From Maccoyibacter intestinihominis (GTDB taxonomy: Bacteria; Bacillota; Clostridia; Lachnospirales; Lachnospiraceae): DNA of 64,000 bases. Both the position numbers and the translations under genes were made by a program. The stretch lies in the NCBI RefSeq assembly GCF_040096355.1, contig NZ_JBBMEX010000001.1:310001-374000 (forward strand). Direction: 5' to 3'. Each line of letters begins with the position of its first letter. Position 1 is the first letter of the stretch. Shown here one piece after another: positions 34,254 to 42,874 of this stretch. The notes under the pieces were generated by a model. The model worked only from the letters and a program-made list of their open reading frames with translations, searched no databases and was not told where the DNA came from.

Positions 34254-34476
34254 TGTACCAGGGTATGGTGTTCGGGGTGGGATTGTGACGGATGTTAGAT
34301 TTTCTTGATGTTTTGTAAGAGACCACAGCAATTTTCGGACAGGAGGTCCGAAAAAGGCGAAGTCGAGCCATGGATGGCGAGTCTGAGCCGGTTGCGTCCG
34401 TCCCCAACACCCCACCAAAACATTTAGAAAATCTTATATCCAAAACACGCCACCCCGGACACCATACCCTGGTACA
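34254..34476. repeat. Long inverted-repeat element, type II, in the thrS leader
   Basis: Arms 34254-34280 and 34450-34476 are complementary at 26 of 27 positions, with the other a G-U pair. The stem continues inward through GATTTTCT/AGAAAATC and ATGTTTTG/CAAAACAT with small internal loops. The centre holds another hairpin, TTCGGAC-AGGAG-GTCCGAA (34334-34352). A further hairpin between the type I and type II elements pairs 34199-34212 with 34217-34230. Together these fill the 607 bases between the T-box terminator and thrS, with no convincing gene in them. Confidence 0.75.
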
Positions 34477-34534
34477 GAACCACAACACAGAAAAAAGAAA
34501 GACAACCACAAAAAATCAAAGAGGAGAGGATAAA

Positions 34535-36499
34535 ATGAAGATCACATTAAAAGATGGCAGTATCAAAGAATACGCAGAGGCAATGAGTGCATACGACATC
34601 GCAAGAGATATCAGCGAAGGACTTGCAAGAGCAGCCTGTGCAGTAGAGATCAATGGAGAAGTCAAAGATTTAAGAACCGTTGTAGACAGTGACTGCGAAA
34701 TGAACATTTTAACAGCAAAGGACAGTGAAGGACTTCGTACCGTACGTCATACCTGTTCCCATGTGTTAGCAGAAGCAGTAAAAAGACTGTTTCCAAATGC
34801 AAAATTAGCGATCGGACCGTCTATTGACGAGGGATTCTACTATGATTTTGAATCCGAGCCGTTTTCGAGAGAAGATTTAGATAACTTAGAAAAAGAAATG
34901 AAAAAAATCATCAAAGAAGGCAACCGCTTAGAAAAATTTACACTTCCAAGAGAAGAAGCGATTGCATTGATGAAAGAAAAAGAGGAACCATATAAGGTAG
35001 AACTGATTGAAGATTTACCGGAAGATGCAGAGATCTCTTTTTATAAACAGGGCGAAGGATTTACCGACCTCTGTGCAGGACCACACCTGATGAATACCAA
35101 GGGGATTAAGGCATATAAGCTGATCTCTTCTTCCATGGCATACTGGAGAGGCGATTCTAACAAAGCACAGCTTCAGCGTATCTATGGAACAGCATTTGCA
35201 ACAAAAGATGAGTTAAATGCATATTTAGAGCATTTAGAAGACATCAAAAAACGTGACCATAACAAATTAGGACGTGAAATGGAATTATTTACCACGGTAG
35301 ATGTTATCGGTCAGGGACTTCCTCTGATTATGCCAAAAGGTGTCCGCATGATCCAGACTTTACAGCGTTGGATTGAAGATTTAGAGGACAATGAGTGGGG
35401 ATATATCCGTACCAAGACTCCGTTAATGGCAAAATCCGACCTGTATAAAATTTCCGGTCACTGGGATCATTATAAAGAGGGAATGTTTGTGTTAGGCGAT
35501 GAGAGCAAGGACAAAGAAGTATTTGCACTTCGTCCGATGACCTGCCCATTCCAGTATTATGTATACAAAAATTCCCAGCATTCTTACCGTGAACTGCCAC
35601 TTCGTTACAGTGAGACATCCACACTGTTCCGTAATGAGGATTCCGGTGAAATGCATGGTCTGACCAGAGTACGCCAGTTTACGATCACAGAAGGACATCT
35701 GGTCGTAAGACCGGATCAGATGGTAGAGGAATTTAAGAATTGTATCGCATTAGCACGTCACTGCTTAAAGACCTTAGGATTAGAAGAAGACGTCACCTAC
35801 CATCTTTCAAAATGGGACCCGGAGAACAAAGAAAAATACATTGGAGAACCGGAAGTCTGGGAAGAGACACAGCAGCATATGCGCGATATGATGCATGAAC
35901 TTGGCATAGAGTTCGTAGAGGATGTCGGAGAAGCTGCATTCTACGGACCAAAGATCGATATCAATGCAAAAAACGTATATGGAAAAGAAGACACTATGGT
36001 AACGATCCAGTGGGATGCACTCTTAGCAGAGCAGTTTGATATGTATTATATTGATGCAAACGGTGACAAGATTCGTCCTTATATTATCCACCGTACTTCC
36101 ATGGGATGCTATGAGAGAACCTTAGCATGGCTGATCGAGAAGTATGCCGGAAAATTCCCGACCTGGCTTTGCCCGGAACAGGTACGCGTACTGCCGATTT
36201 CCGATAAATATGAAGCATATGCAAAAAAAGTAGAAGCAGAACTTAAGAAAAACGGTGTCTATGTATCTGTGGATGCACGTTCTGAAAAGATCGGTTACAA
36301 GATCCGTGAAAGCCGTCTTGCAAAAGTACCATACATGTTAGTAGTCGGCGAAAAAGAAGAGGCAGACGGAACAGTTTCCGTCAGAAGCCGTTTTGCCGGT
36401 GATGAAGGTGTCAAACCGATCGCAGAGTTCGTAGAGCAGATCTGCAAAGAAATCCGTACGAAAGAAATCCGTAAGGAAGAAGTGCAGGAACAAAAATAG
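34535..36499 (+). CDS. thrS: Threonyl-tRNA synthetase
   Basis: ThrRS charges tRNA-Thr and edits mis-acylated serine. The start is ATG 34535, with GAGGAGAGG upstream; a longer frame to 34370 runs through the hairpin element and is not credible. The 654 residues contain a TGS domain (1-60) and an editing domain with HTCSHVLAEA near residue 72. The class II core has motif 2 (LRPMTCPFQYY, then SETSTLFRNEDSGEMHGLTRVRQFT) and a GCYERTLAWLIEKY motif 3 variant. An anticodon-binding domain starts near residue 550. Its leader carries a threonine T-box. Confidence 0.97.
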   Translation: MKITLKDGSIKEYAEAMSAYDIARDISEGLARAACAVEINGEVKDLRTVVDSDCEMNILTAKDSEGLRTVRHTCSHVLAEAVKRLFPNAKLAIGPSIDEGFYYDFESEPFSREDLDNLEKEMKKIIKEGNRLEKFTLPREEAIALMKEKEEPYKVELIEDLPEDAEISFYKQGEGFTDLCAGPHLMNTKGIKAYKLISSSMAYWRGDSNKAQLQRIYGTAFATKDELNAYLEHLEDIKKRDHNKLGREMELFTTVDVIGQGLPLIMPKGVRMIQTLQRWIEDLEDNEWGYIRTKTPLMAKSDLYKISGHWDHYKEGMFVLGDESKDKEVFALRPMTCPFQYYVYKNSQHSYRELPLRYSETSTLFRNEDSGEMHGLTRVRQFTITEGHLVVRPDQMVEEFKNCIALARHCLKTLGLEEDVTYHLSKWDPENKEKYIGEPEVWEETQQHMRDMMHELGIEFVEDVGEAAFYGPKIDINAKNVYGKEDTMVTIQWDALLAEQFDMYYIDANGDKIRPYIIHRTSMGCYERTLAWLIEKYAGKFPTWLCPEQVRVLPISDKYEAYAKKVEAELKKNGVYVSVDARSEKIGYKIRESRLAKVPYMLVVGEKEEADGTVSVRSRFAGDEGVKPIAEFVEQICKEIRTKEIRKEEVQEQK

Positions 36500-36528
36500 A
36501 AAAAAATTTTTGAAAATTTTTTAAGAAT

Positions 36529-36581
36529 AAATCTCCCTCTTCTTACACACCCTAAAGTGGCAGAAAGAAGAAAGGAGATTT
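36529..36581 (+). promoter_or_regulatory. Hairpin overlapping the DUF1540 ribosome binding site
   Basis: AAATCTCC (36529-36536) is complementary to GGAGATTT (36574-36581), with a looser second helix CTTCTT/AAGAAG inside. The right arm contains the GGAG Shine-Dalgarno sequence for the gene at 36588, so the fold could limit translation. A weaker terminator role for thrS is possible. Confidence 0.5.
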
Positions 36582-36587
36582 ATTTTT

Positions 36588-36902
36588 ATGACAAAATTAG
36601 AGTGTTCCGTTAAAAACTGCGTTTACAATGAAGAACCTTACTGCTGTAAGGGAGATATCATGGTAGAAGGAAGAGATGCAAAAAACACAAGCGAGACAGC
36701 ATGTGCAAGTTTTCAGGAGAGAACAAAAGACTGCTGTTCAAACGCTGTTGGTCACAAGAGCGAAAACATTGATGTCGATTGTGAGGCAGTAAAATGCATT
36801 TATAACGAAAGCTGTAAATGCAGTGCAAACCGTATCGGAATCGTTGGCGGTAATGCAAAAGACAGTGCAGACACACAGTGTGCCAGCTTTTGTTGTCAAT
36901 AA
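36588..36902 (+). CDS. DUF1540 domain protein with two cysteine-rich repeats
   Basis: The 104-residue protein consists of two similar units, each with a CxVKNC-x-YN or CEAVKCIYN start and a terminal C-A-S-F. Unit one covers about residues 5-43 and unit two about 63-101. Thirteen or so cysteines suggest metal binding or disulfides. DUF1540 proteins are small, conserved in spore-forming and anaerobic Firmicutes, and of unknown role. It follows thrS by 88 bases, with a hairpin covering its ribosome binding site. Confidence 0.85.
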   Translation: MTKLECSVKNCVYNEEPYCCKGDIMVEGRDAKNTSETACASFQERTKDCCSNAVGHKSENIDVDCEAVKCIYNESCKCSANRIGIVGGNAKDSADTQCASFCCQ

Positions 36903-36947
36903 TTAGCGATTAAGGGAGAAACTTCACGAAAAATTCAAAGTAGGCAC

Positions 36948-36976
36948 TTGTAAAAAGTCGTCATACGAAGTACAAT
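36948..36976 (+). promoter_or_regulatory. Predicted promoter of the PLC-like gene, inside an inverted repeat
   Basis: TTGTAA (36948-36953), a 17-base spacer and TACAAT (36971-36976). The promoter is enclosed by CACGAAAAATTC (36925-36936) and GAATTTTTCGTG (37003-37014), perfect 12-base arms. The right arm runs into the GGAGG site. Confidence 0.55.
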
Positions 36977-37024
36977 AGCTATGTAATTGCAGTTGTACAA
37001 AAGAATTTTTCGTGGAGGCATTAC

Positions 37025-37621
37025 ATGAGAAAGAAGTCACATATTTCATTAGCCCGCGATATTGTCCGTAATTCAGAGGATGAAGGGCTGAGAAAGCACA
37101 AATGGGCTTTTTATTTAGGAAGTATCCTGCCAGACATCAAACCTTCCTTTTTGTATAAAAAGCATGAAATTGACGGAACTTTTGAACAGGTAAAAAAAGA
37201 AGTAAGAGAATTGTCAGACTCGCACGGAAAGTATAGGGAACATGCGACAAAGTATTACAGGGATCTTGGTCAGATCACCCATTATATAGCGGATTATTTT
37301 ACTTTTCCGCATAACAGAACGTATCCGGGCAATCTAAAGGATCACTGTTCCTATGAAGAAGTACTAAAGCTGAGATTACGAGAGTATTTAAAGACAGATA
37401 AAAAAGACAGATGGCCTTTTGTACAGTGTCATTTTGGCAGTGCAGAAGCGTTGTGTGACTTTATTAAATTACGACATGAGGAATATTTAAGACGAAAGAT
37501 AGATGTCGAGGAAGATATTCGGCATATTGTATCATTAAATTACCAGGTAGTAGAGGGAATCAGGCAGTTAGCAGAGCAGGGAAAGTTGCATCAGTACCTG
37601 TCAAAGAAGAGGGCTGCATAA
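37025..37621 (+). CDS. Zinc-dependent phospholipase C-like protein
   Basis: The 198-residue protein has the histidine and aspartate pattern of the zinc-dependent phospholipase C family: SHISLARDI at the N-terminus, LGSILPDIKPSF near residue 32 and LGQITHYIADYFTFPHN near residue 83. It has no signal peptide, unlike secreted clostridial alpha-toxin, and is shorter, so a cytoplasmic hydrolase is more likely. The substrate is unknown. GTGGAGG precedes the ATG. lgt follows after 19 bases. Confidence 0.75.
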   Translation: MRKKSHISLARDIVRNSEDEGLRKHKWAFYLGSILPDIKPSFLYKKHEIDGTFEQVKKEVRELSDSHGKYREHATKYYRDLGQITHYIADYFTFPHNRTYPGNLKDHCSYEEVLKLRLREYLKTDKKDRWPFVQCHFGSAEALCDFIKLRHEEYLRRKIDVEEDIRHIVSLNYQVVEGIRQLAEQGKLHQYLSKKRAA

Positions 37622-37640
37622 CTGCAGTAAGGCAAGCAGT

Positions 37641-38507
37641 ATGGATTGGAGTATTCGTTTCCCGCATTTGGGAATCTATTTAGAACATGTGGGGAAAAAT
37701 TTTACAGTCTTTGGGATTTCCATAGCATATTACGGCGTGATCATCGCCGTGGGAATGTTAGCAGGAATCCTTCTGGCTACATATGAGGCCAAAAGAACCG
37801 GGCAGAATCCCGATGATTATTTTGACTTGGCGATCATTGCCATTATCTGCTCCGTGATCGGAGCGAGATTGTATTATGTCATATTTTCGTGGGATCTGTA
37901 TAAGGACAACCTGTGGAGTATTTTAAATCTGCGCCAGGGTGGACTGGCGATCTACGGAGGCGTGATTGCTGCAATTATTACAGCAGTTGTCTTTGCGAAG
38001 GTCAAGGGGCTTTCATTTCCGAGATTGGCAGATACGGCAGGTCTGGGTCTGATCTTAGGTCAGATCATCGGAAGATGGGGCAACTTCTTTAACAGGGAAG
38101 CATTTGGCGGTTATACAGACGGACTGTTAGCGATGCAGCTTCCGGTCAGTGCTGTCAGAGACAGTGATATTTCAAAAGAGCTTGCCGAACACATCGTGGA
38201 GATCGGAGGAGTATCTTACATTCAGGTACATCCGACGTTTTTGTACGAATCCCTGTGGAATCTGGTATTGCTGGTGATCCTATTGCTGATCAGAAAGAGG
38301 AAGAAGTTCGAGGGAGAGATTTTTCTGCTGTACTTAGCAGGATATGGGATCGGACGGGCATGGATTGAAGGTCTTAGAACAGACCAGCTCCTGATTCCGG
38401 GAACTTCCGTTGCAGTTTCGCAGGTATTAGCAGTAGTATTAGCAGTCGTTTCGGTGATGATGCTTATCATACTTAGGAAAAAAGCAGTGAGCAGGAAACA
38501 GCAATAA
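37641..38507 (+). CDS. lgt: Prolipoprotein diacylglyceryl transferase
   Basis: Lgt transfers diacylglycerol to the lipobox cysteine of lipoproteins at the membrane. The 288 residues contain about seven membrane helices and the Lgt signature GRWGNFFNREAFGG near residue 145. HPTFLYESLWNL near residue 194 and a final GYGIGRAWIEGLRTDQL block are also family-specific. It is immediately downstream of the PLC-like gene, though that pairing has no known functional basis. A small Spo0E-like gene follows within 25 bases. Confidence 0.95.
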   Translation: MDWSIRFPHLGIYLEHVGKNFTVFGISIAYYGVIIAVGMLAGILLATYEAKRTGQNPDDYFDLAIIAIICSVIGARLYYVIFSWDLYKDNLWSILNLRQGGLAIYGGVIAAIITAVVFAKVKGLSFPRLADTAGLGLILGQIIGRWGNFFNREAFGGYTDGLLAMQLPVSAVRDSDISKELAEHIVEIGGVSYIQVHPTFLYESLWNLVLLVILLLIRKRKKFEGEIFLLYLAGYGIGRAWIEGLRTDQLLIPGTSVAVSQVLAVVLAVVSVMMLIILRKKAVSRKQQ

Positions 38508-38531
38508 CATTTTGACTAAGGAGCGATATGG

Positions 38532-38690
38532 ATGCAGGAAAAAGAAACATTACAGGAACAGATTGAAATAGCAAGAAAAAGACTGGACGAAGCATATGCC
38601 TTTGGTAATGATATTGAAGGATGCTACGAACTGAGCAGAGAAGTGGACCGCATGATCGAGCGGTATTTAGACCTCAGTGAGAACAATTAA
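38532..38690 (+). CDS. Spo0E-like phosphatase peptide
   Basis: A 52-residue frame, too short for most gene finders, starts at ATG 38532 behind AAGGAGCG and ends at TAA 38688-38690. It is predicted to form two helices. The second carries LSREVDRMIERYL, matching the S-x-x-x-D active motif of Spo0E aspartyl-phosphate phosphatases, which remove phosphate from Spo0A. The first helix (IEIARKRLDEAYAFG) also fits. A terminator follows at 38742. The assignment rests on this motif and the length. Confidence 0.72.
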   Translation: MQEKETLQEQIEIARKRLDEAYAFGNDIEGCYELSREVDRMIERYLDLSENN

Positions 38691-38741
38691 ATAATGTCTG
38701 GAAACTAGATACAAGAGAAGAAACATAAAGATGGTAAGAGC

Positions 38742-38783
38742 AAAGGAAAGCATTGTAGAGATACAGTGTTTTCCTTTTTTTAT
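38742..38783 (+). terminator. Rho-independent terminator before the mraZ promoter
   Basis: AAAGGAAAGCATTGT (38742-38756) pairs with ACAGTGTTTTCCTTT and ends in a long T run. It separates lgt and the Spo0E-like gene from the division cluster. Confidence 0.82.
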
Positions 38784-38822
38784 TTTTCACACCCTAATCT
38801 TTCTTAAAAATACTGGAAACAC

Positions 38823-38851
38823 TTGCTTTTTACCCACTGGTGGAGTAAAAT
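38823..38851 (+). promoter_or_regulatory. Predicted mraZ operon promoter
   Basis: TTGCTT (38823-38828), a 17-base spacer and TAAAAT (38846-38851). The MraZ-binding repeats begin 11 bases downstream. Confidence 0.65.
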
Positions 38852-38861
38852 GGATATAAAA

Positions 38862-38896
38862 GTGGGTGAAAGTGGTTGATAGTGGTACAAAGTGGT
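38862..38896. promoter_or_regulatory. MraZ box: four GTGG repeats at 10-bp spacing
   Basis: GTGGG at 38862 and GTGGT at 38872, 38882 and 38892 form four direct repeats exactly one helical turn apart, just after the promoter. MraZ is known to bind such repeats and repress its own operon, so autoregulation is expected. Confidence 0.88.
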
Positions 38897-38960
38897 GGAT
38901 AAGTTGATAACTTTGTGGATAACACGAAAAAAATAGCCACGGTAAGTAGGTGAGTGTCAG

Positions 38961-39392
38961 ATGTTCATGGGAGAATACAATCATACAATCGATGCAAAAG
39001 GCAGAATGATCGTTCCGTCTAAGTTCAGAGAGCAGCTTGGAAACGAGTTTGTTGTAACAAAAGGACTGGATGGATGTCTGTTTGTATATCCAAATGAAGA
39101 ATGGCACAATATTGAAGAAAAATTTAGAAATGTCCCACTTACCACAAAAGATGCAAGAAAATTCTCACGTTTCTTCTTCGCCGGAGCAGCCACCTGTGAG
39201 TTAGACAAGCAGGGAAGAATCCTGATACCACCGGTTTTAAGGGAATTTGCTGATTTACAGAAGGATGTCGTATCCGTTGGAGTACTCAACCGGATCGAGA
39301 TCTGGAGCAAAGACAACTGGCTGGATTGCAATTCCTATGATGACATGGACGAAATTGCAGAGCATATGGCAGATTTGGGATTGAGTATCTAG
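38961..39392 (+). CDS. mraZ: Transcriptional regulator MraZ
   Basis: The 143-residue protein consists of two SpoVT-AbrB DNA-binding domains: MGEYNHTIDAKGRMIVPSKFR near the N-terminus and CELDKQGRILIPPVLREFA near residue 76. The D-x-K-G-R and D-x-Q-G-R motifs are the family hallmarks. MraZ oligomers bind the GTGG repeats at 38862-38896. It is the first gene of the division and wall cluster and is followed by rsmH. Confidence 0.96.
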   Translation: MFMGEYNHTIDAKGRMIVPSKFREQLGNEFVVTKGLDGCLFVYPNEEWHNIEEKFRNVPLTTKDARKFSRFFFAGAATCELDKQGRILIPPVLREFADLQKDVVSVGVLNRIEIWSKDNWLDCNSYDDMDEIAEHMADLGLSI

Positions 39393-39428
39393 GATAAGAA
39401 ATCAAAAACGACGGGATAGGAGAACGAT

Positions 39429-40367
39429 ATGGAATTTCATCATACATCCGTATTATTAAATGAGACAATTGACAATCTGAACATCAAACCGAATGGCATC
39501 TATGTCGATGGAACCTTAGGTGGAGGCGGACATGCCTTAGAGGTTGCAAAGAGATTAGAGAAAGGTGGCAGACTGATCGGTATCGATCAGGATGAAGATG
39601 CGATCTTAGCAGCAACGGAGAGATTAAAAGACTATAAGGACCGAGTTACGGTTGTACGCAGCAATTACTGCAATATGCGTAAGGAACTGAAAGCTCTTGG
39701 GATTGACAAGGTAGACGGTATTGTCTTAGATCTTGGTGTATCTTCCTTTCAGTTAGACACACCGGAGCGTGGTTTTACTTATATGGAAGAAAATGCTCCA
39801 CTGGATATGCGGATGGATCAAAGGGAAAGCCGTACAGCGAAAGACATTGTCAATACCTACAGTGAAAAAGAACTGTATCGGATCATCCGGGATTTCGGAG
39901 AAGACAAATTTGCAAAAAATATCGCAAAGCACATTGTGGCAGCGAGAGAAAAACAACCCATTGAAACAACCGGAGAGCTGACAGCGATCATCCGTTCAGC
40001 AATTCCGAAAAAAGTACAGATGAGTGGCGGACATCCGGCAAAACGTACCTTTCAGGCAATCAGGATTGAATTGAACCGGGAATTAGAAGTGTTGCAGGAT
40101 ACACTCGATGATATGATAGAACTTTTAAATGAAGATGGAAGGATCTGCATCATTACTTTCCACTCATTAGAAGATAGAATCGTAAAGACCATATTTAAAA
40201 AGAATGAAAACCCATGCACATGCCCAAGTGACTTTCCGGTTTGTGTATGTGGCAAGGAATCCAAGGGGAAAGTCATTACAAGAAAGCCGATTTTGCCGGG
40301 GGAAGAGGAATTGAGAGAAAATTCAAGGTCCAAGAGTGCAAAATTGCGTGTGTTCGAGAGAAGGTAA
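39429..40367 (+). CDS. rsmH: 16S rRNA m4C1402 methyltransferase
   Basis: RsmH methylates N4 of C1402 in 16S rRNA using SAM. The 312 residues include the SAM loop YVDGTLGGGGHALEVAK near residue 25, DGIVLDLGVSSFQLD near residue 98, and the DMRMD segment. The C-terminal FHSLEDRIVK and KPILPGEEE motifs are also typical. Its placement right after mraZ is conserved in most bacteria. Confidence 0.97.
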   Translation: MEFHHTSVLLNETIDNLNIKPNGIYVDGTLGGGGHALEVAKRLEKGGRLIGIDQDEDAILAATERLKDYKDRVTVVRSNYCNMRKELKALGIDKVDGIVLDLGVSSFQLDTPERGFTYMEENAPLDMRMDQRESRTAKDIVNTYSEKELYRIIRDFGEDKFAKNIAKHIVAAREKQPIETTGELTAIIRSAIPKKVQMSGGHPAKRTFQAIRIELNRELEVLQDTLDDMIELLNEDGRICIITFHSLEDRIVKTIFKKNENPCTCPSDFPVCVCGKESKGKVITRKPILPGEEELRENSRSKSAKLRVFERR

Positions 40368-40393
40368 AAGACAAAAAAGCGGAGGTGTCTAAA

Positions 40394-40873
40394 ATGGAGC
40401 AGAATCAGTATCGGATGTATGTAGACGGAAATACGGTACGCAAGGCAGAAGCACTGCCGAAAGACGACAGACAGGAAAGAATCAGAAGAGAACGTGAAGA
40501 ACAGAGAGCTAGAAACAGAAAAATAGCAAAGAGAAATCAGGCAAGAGAACTGCGTATGAGCCGCAGATATGTGGCATTTTTGGCAGTTGCAGTAAGTATT
40601 ACCTGTCTGGTATGTGCAGCATATGTGCATTTACAGGCAGATATTACCACCAGAATGAGTAATATTTCAGCTTTAGAAAAAGAAATTGCAGATTTAAAGA
40701 CAGATAATGACACCACATTAAAAAGAGTCAATACCTCTATCAATCTGAATGAGATTAAAGAAAAAGCAATCGCAGAATTGGGGATGGTCTATGCAGCACC
40801 GGATCAAGTTGCTTACTATAGTATTGAGGATTCAGACTACATGACACAGTATGAAGAAATTCCGGGAAAGTAG
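40394..40873 (+). CDS. ftsL: Cell division protein FtsL-like
   Basis: From ATG 40394, behind GGAGG, the protein has 159 residues. A long basic N-terminal cytoplasmic part is followed by one transmembrane helix at about residues 57-78 (YVAFLAVAVSITCLVCAAYV). A coiled-coil segment after it (MSNISALEKEIADLKTDN) is typical of FtsL/DivIC septal proteins. FtsL partners FtsQ/DivIB and septal penicillin-binding proteins. Sequence conservation in this family is low, so the call depends on topology and its place between rsmH and a PBP gene. The frame upstream to 40241 lies inside rsmH. Confidence 0.85.
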   Translation: MEQNQYRMYVDGNTVRKAEALPKDDRQERIRREREEQRARNRKIAKRNQARELRMSRRYVAFLAVAVSITCLVCAAYVHLQADITTRMSNISALEKEIADLKTDNDTTLKRVNTSINLNEIKEKAIAELGMVYAAPDQVAYYSIEDSDYMTQYEEIPGK

Positions 40874-40885
40874 TGTGGTGGAAGA

Positions 40886-42805
40886 TTGAAGGCAAGACGG
40901 AAAAAGGAACTGGCAAAGTTTCCGCGAAAAATGCGAAAAAAACTGATTGTCACATTTTTAACGATTACAATACTTTTAGTCGCATTAATCGGCAGAATTA
41001 TGTATATTGAAGTGACAAGTGGCGAAAAATATGAAAAAATCGTTTTAACCCAGCAGGAATATGACAGTACCATACTGCCGTATCAGCGTGGGGATATTGT
41101 CGATGCCAAAGGTACGGTACTTGCAACCAGTGTAGATGTCTATAACGTAATCTTAGATTGCAAGGTGTTAAACAGTAAAGAAGAGTATTTACAGCCGACC
41201 ATTGAGGCACTGACCTCCTGCTTTGAGGATTTAAAAGCAGAAGATCTGTACAAGTTAGCAGAAGAAAAACCGAAGAGTCAGTACAACAAGATTTTGCGCA
41301 GACTTCCTTATGATAAAGTGCAGAAATTTGTGGAATTGCAGAATGATACCAAGAACCATCCTTATATCAAAGGTGTATGGATGGAAAAAGAATATCTCCG
41401 TGAATATCCTTACGGTTCCCTTGCGGCTTCCGTCATTGGATATACGACTTCAGGAAACCTTGGAATCGGAGGTCTTGAGGATTCTTATAACGATACATTA
41501 AATGGAGTCAACGGAAGAGAGTACGGTTATCTGAATTCAGACAGTAACTTTGAAAAAACCATCAAAGAACCGGTCAACGGAAAGACGGTAGTATCGACGA
41601 TTGATGTCAATATTCAGTCGGTGGTGGAGAAAAAGCTCAAAGAATTTAACGATGCCTGCAAAAATGGTGCGGAGGAAGGCGAGGGCAGTAAAAATACGGC
41701 TGCCATTGTCATGAATCCGAACAATGGGGAAATTTATGCTATGGCAAATTATCCGACCTTTGATCTGAATGATCCAAGAGATTTAAGCGCATATTACAGT
41801 GAAGAACAAATCAAAGCCATGAGTGAAGATGAGCAGTTGGAGGCTTTGAATAAAATCTGGCAGAATTTCTGCGTGACACAGACCTATGAGCCGGGCTCTA
41901 CCGTAAAACCTCTGACCGTTGCAACCGGACTCGAAACAGGGGCATTAACCGGAAATGAGACCTATGTCTGCGACGGAAAGGAGCAGGTCGGCGGTCACAC
42001 CATCCACTGTGTTAATCGGAGCGGTCATGGACTCTTAACCATAGAACAGTCTATCATGGAGTCCTGTAATGATGCCCTGATGCAGATGTCCTATGCAATA
42101 CAAAAAGAAAATTTATTAAAATATCAGAAAATATTTGGCTTTGGTCAAAAGACGGGAATCGACCTTCCGGGCGAGGCAAGAACCGACTCTTTAATGTATA
42201 CCTTAGAGACTATGGATGATGCTTCCTTAGCAACGAACTCTTTTGGACAGAACTTCAATGTTACGATGGTACAGATGGCGAGTGCATTTTCCTCTTTAAT
42301 TAATGGTGGAAATTATTATAAACCTCATGTGGTAAAAAAAATCACGGATGAGAACGGAAACCTGATTGAAGAGAACAAAGGCGAACTGTTAAAACAGACA
42401 TTGTCAAAAGATACCTGTAATATGGTTAAGCAGTATCTGTATAAAACGGTCTCGGAAGGAACCGGAAAGACGGCAAAAGTGCCGGGATATTCCATGGGTG
42501 GTAAAACCGGTACGGCACAGAAATATGAAACCATTGAAGAAGATGGTGTCAAAAAGACACAGCGTGCACAAGGAAAATATCTGGTATCTTTTATCGGATA
42601 TGTGCCGCAGGAGAATCCGCAGGTGGTAATCTATGTCGTAATTGATGAACCGAATGTCGCAGACCAGGCGCACAGTTCCTATGCACAGAATATTACAAGA
42701 GAAATTTTAAAAGAAATACTTCCATATCTGAATATTTATCAGGATGAAGAGTACGATCAGGAAAAAGTGGTCGACTTAGATATCATGGGAAATCCGGTAC
42801 AGTAA
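40886..42805 (+). CDS. Class B penicillin-binding protein (septal transpeptidase)
   Basis: A 639-residue bitopic protein with a membrane anchor at about residues 17-36, a PBP dimer domain, and a transpeptidase domain from about residue 255. The catalytic motifs are STVK in YEPGSTVKPL, SCN in MESCNDA and KTGT in GGKTGTAQ. It cross-links septal peptidoglycan and is the FtsI/SpoVD candidate. No PASTA domains are present. Translation begins at TTG 40886 behind GTGGAAG; the ATG at 40931 would remove the basic N-terminus. A second class B gene follows directly. Confidence 0.93.
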   Translation: MKARRKKELAKFPRKMRKKLIVTFLTITILLVALIGRIMYIEVTSGEKYEKIVLTQQEYDSTILPYQRGDIVDAKGTVLATSVDVYNVILDCKVLNSKEEYLQPTIEALTSCFEDLKAEDLYKLAEEKPKSQYNKILRRLPYDKVQKFVELQNDTKNHPYIKGVWMEKEYLREYPYGSLAASVIGYTTSGNLGIGGLEDSYNDTLNGVNGREYGYLNSDSNFEKTIKEPVNGKTVVSTIDVNIQSVVEKKLKEFNDACKNGAEEGEGSKNTAAIVMNPNNGEIYAMANYPTFDLNDPRDLSAYYSEEQIKAMSEDEQLEALNKIWQNFCVTQTYEPGSTVKPLTVATGLETGALTGNETYVCDGKEQVGGHTIHCVNRSGHGLLTIEQSIMESCNDALMQMSYAIQKENLLKYQKIFGFGQKTGIDLPGEARTDSLMYTLETMDDASLATNSFGQNFNVTMVQMASAFSSLINGGNYYKPHVVKKITDENGNLIEENKGELLKQTLSKDTCNMVKQYLYKTVSEGTGKTAKVPGYSMGGKTGTAQKYETIEEDGVKKTQRAQGKYLVSFIGYVPQENPQVVIYVVIDEPNVADQAHSSYAQNITREILKEILPYLNIYQDEEYDQEKVVDLDIMGNPVQ

Positions 42806-42874
42806 AGCAGAATATCACATAACCTCATCAAAGTTGTAATAGATTATACTAACTTCTTTTATGGGGTTATACCT

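Noticed and set aside
34370..34534. 55-residue N-terminal extension of ThrS
   Set aside because: It reads through the type II palindrome. The ATG at 34535 has a strong ribosome binding site and gives the normal TGS-domain start.
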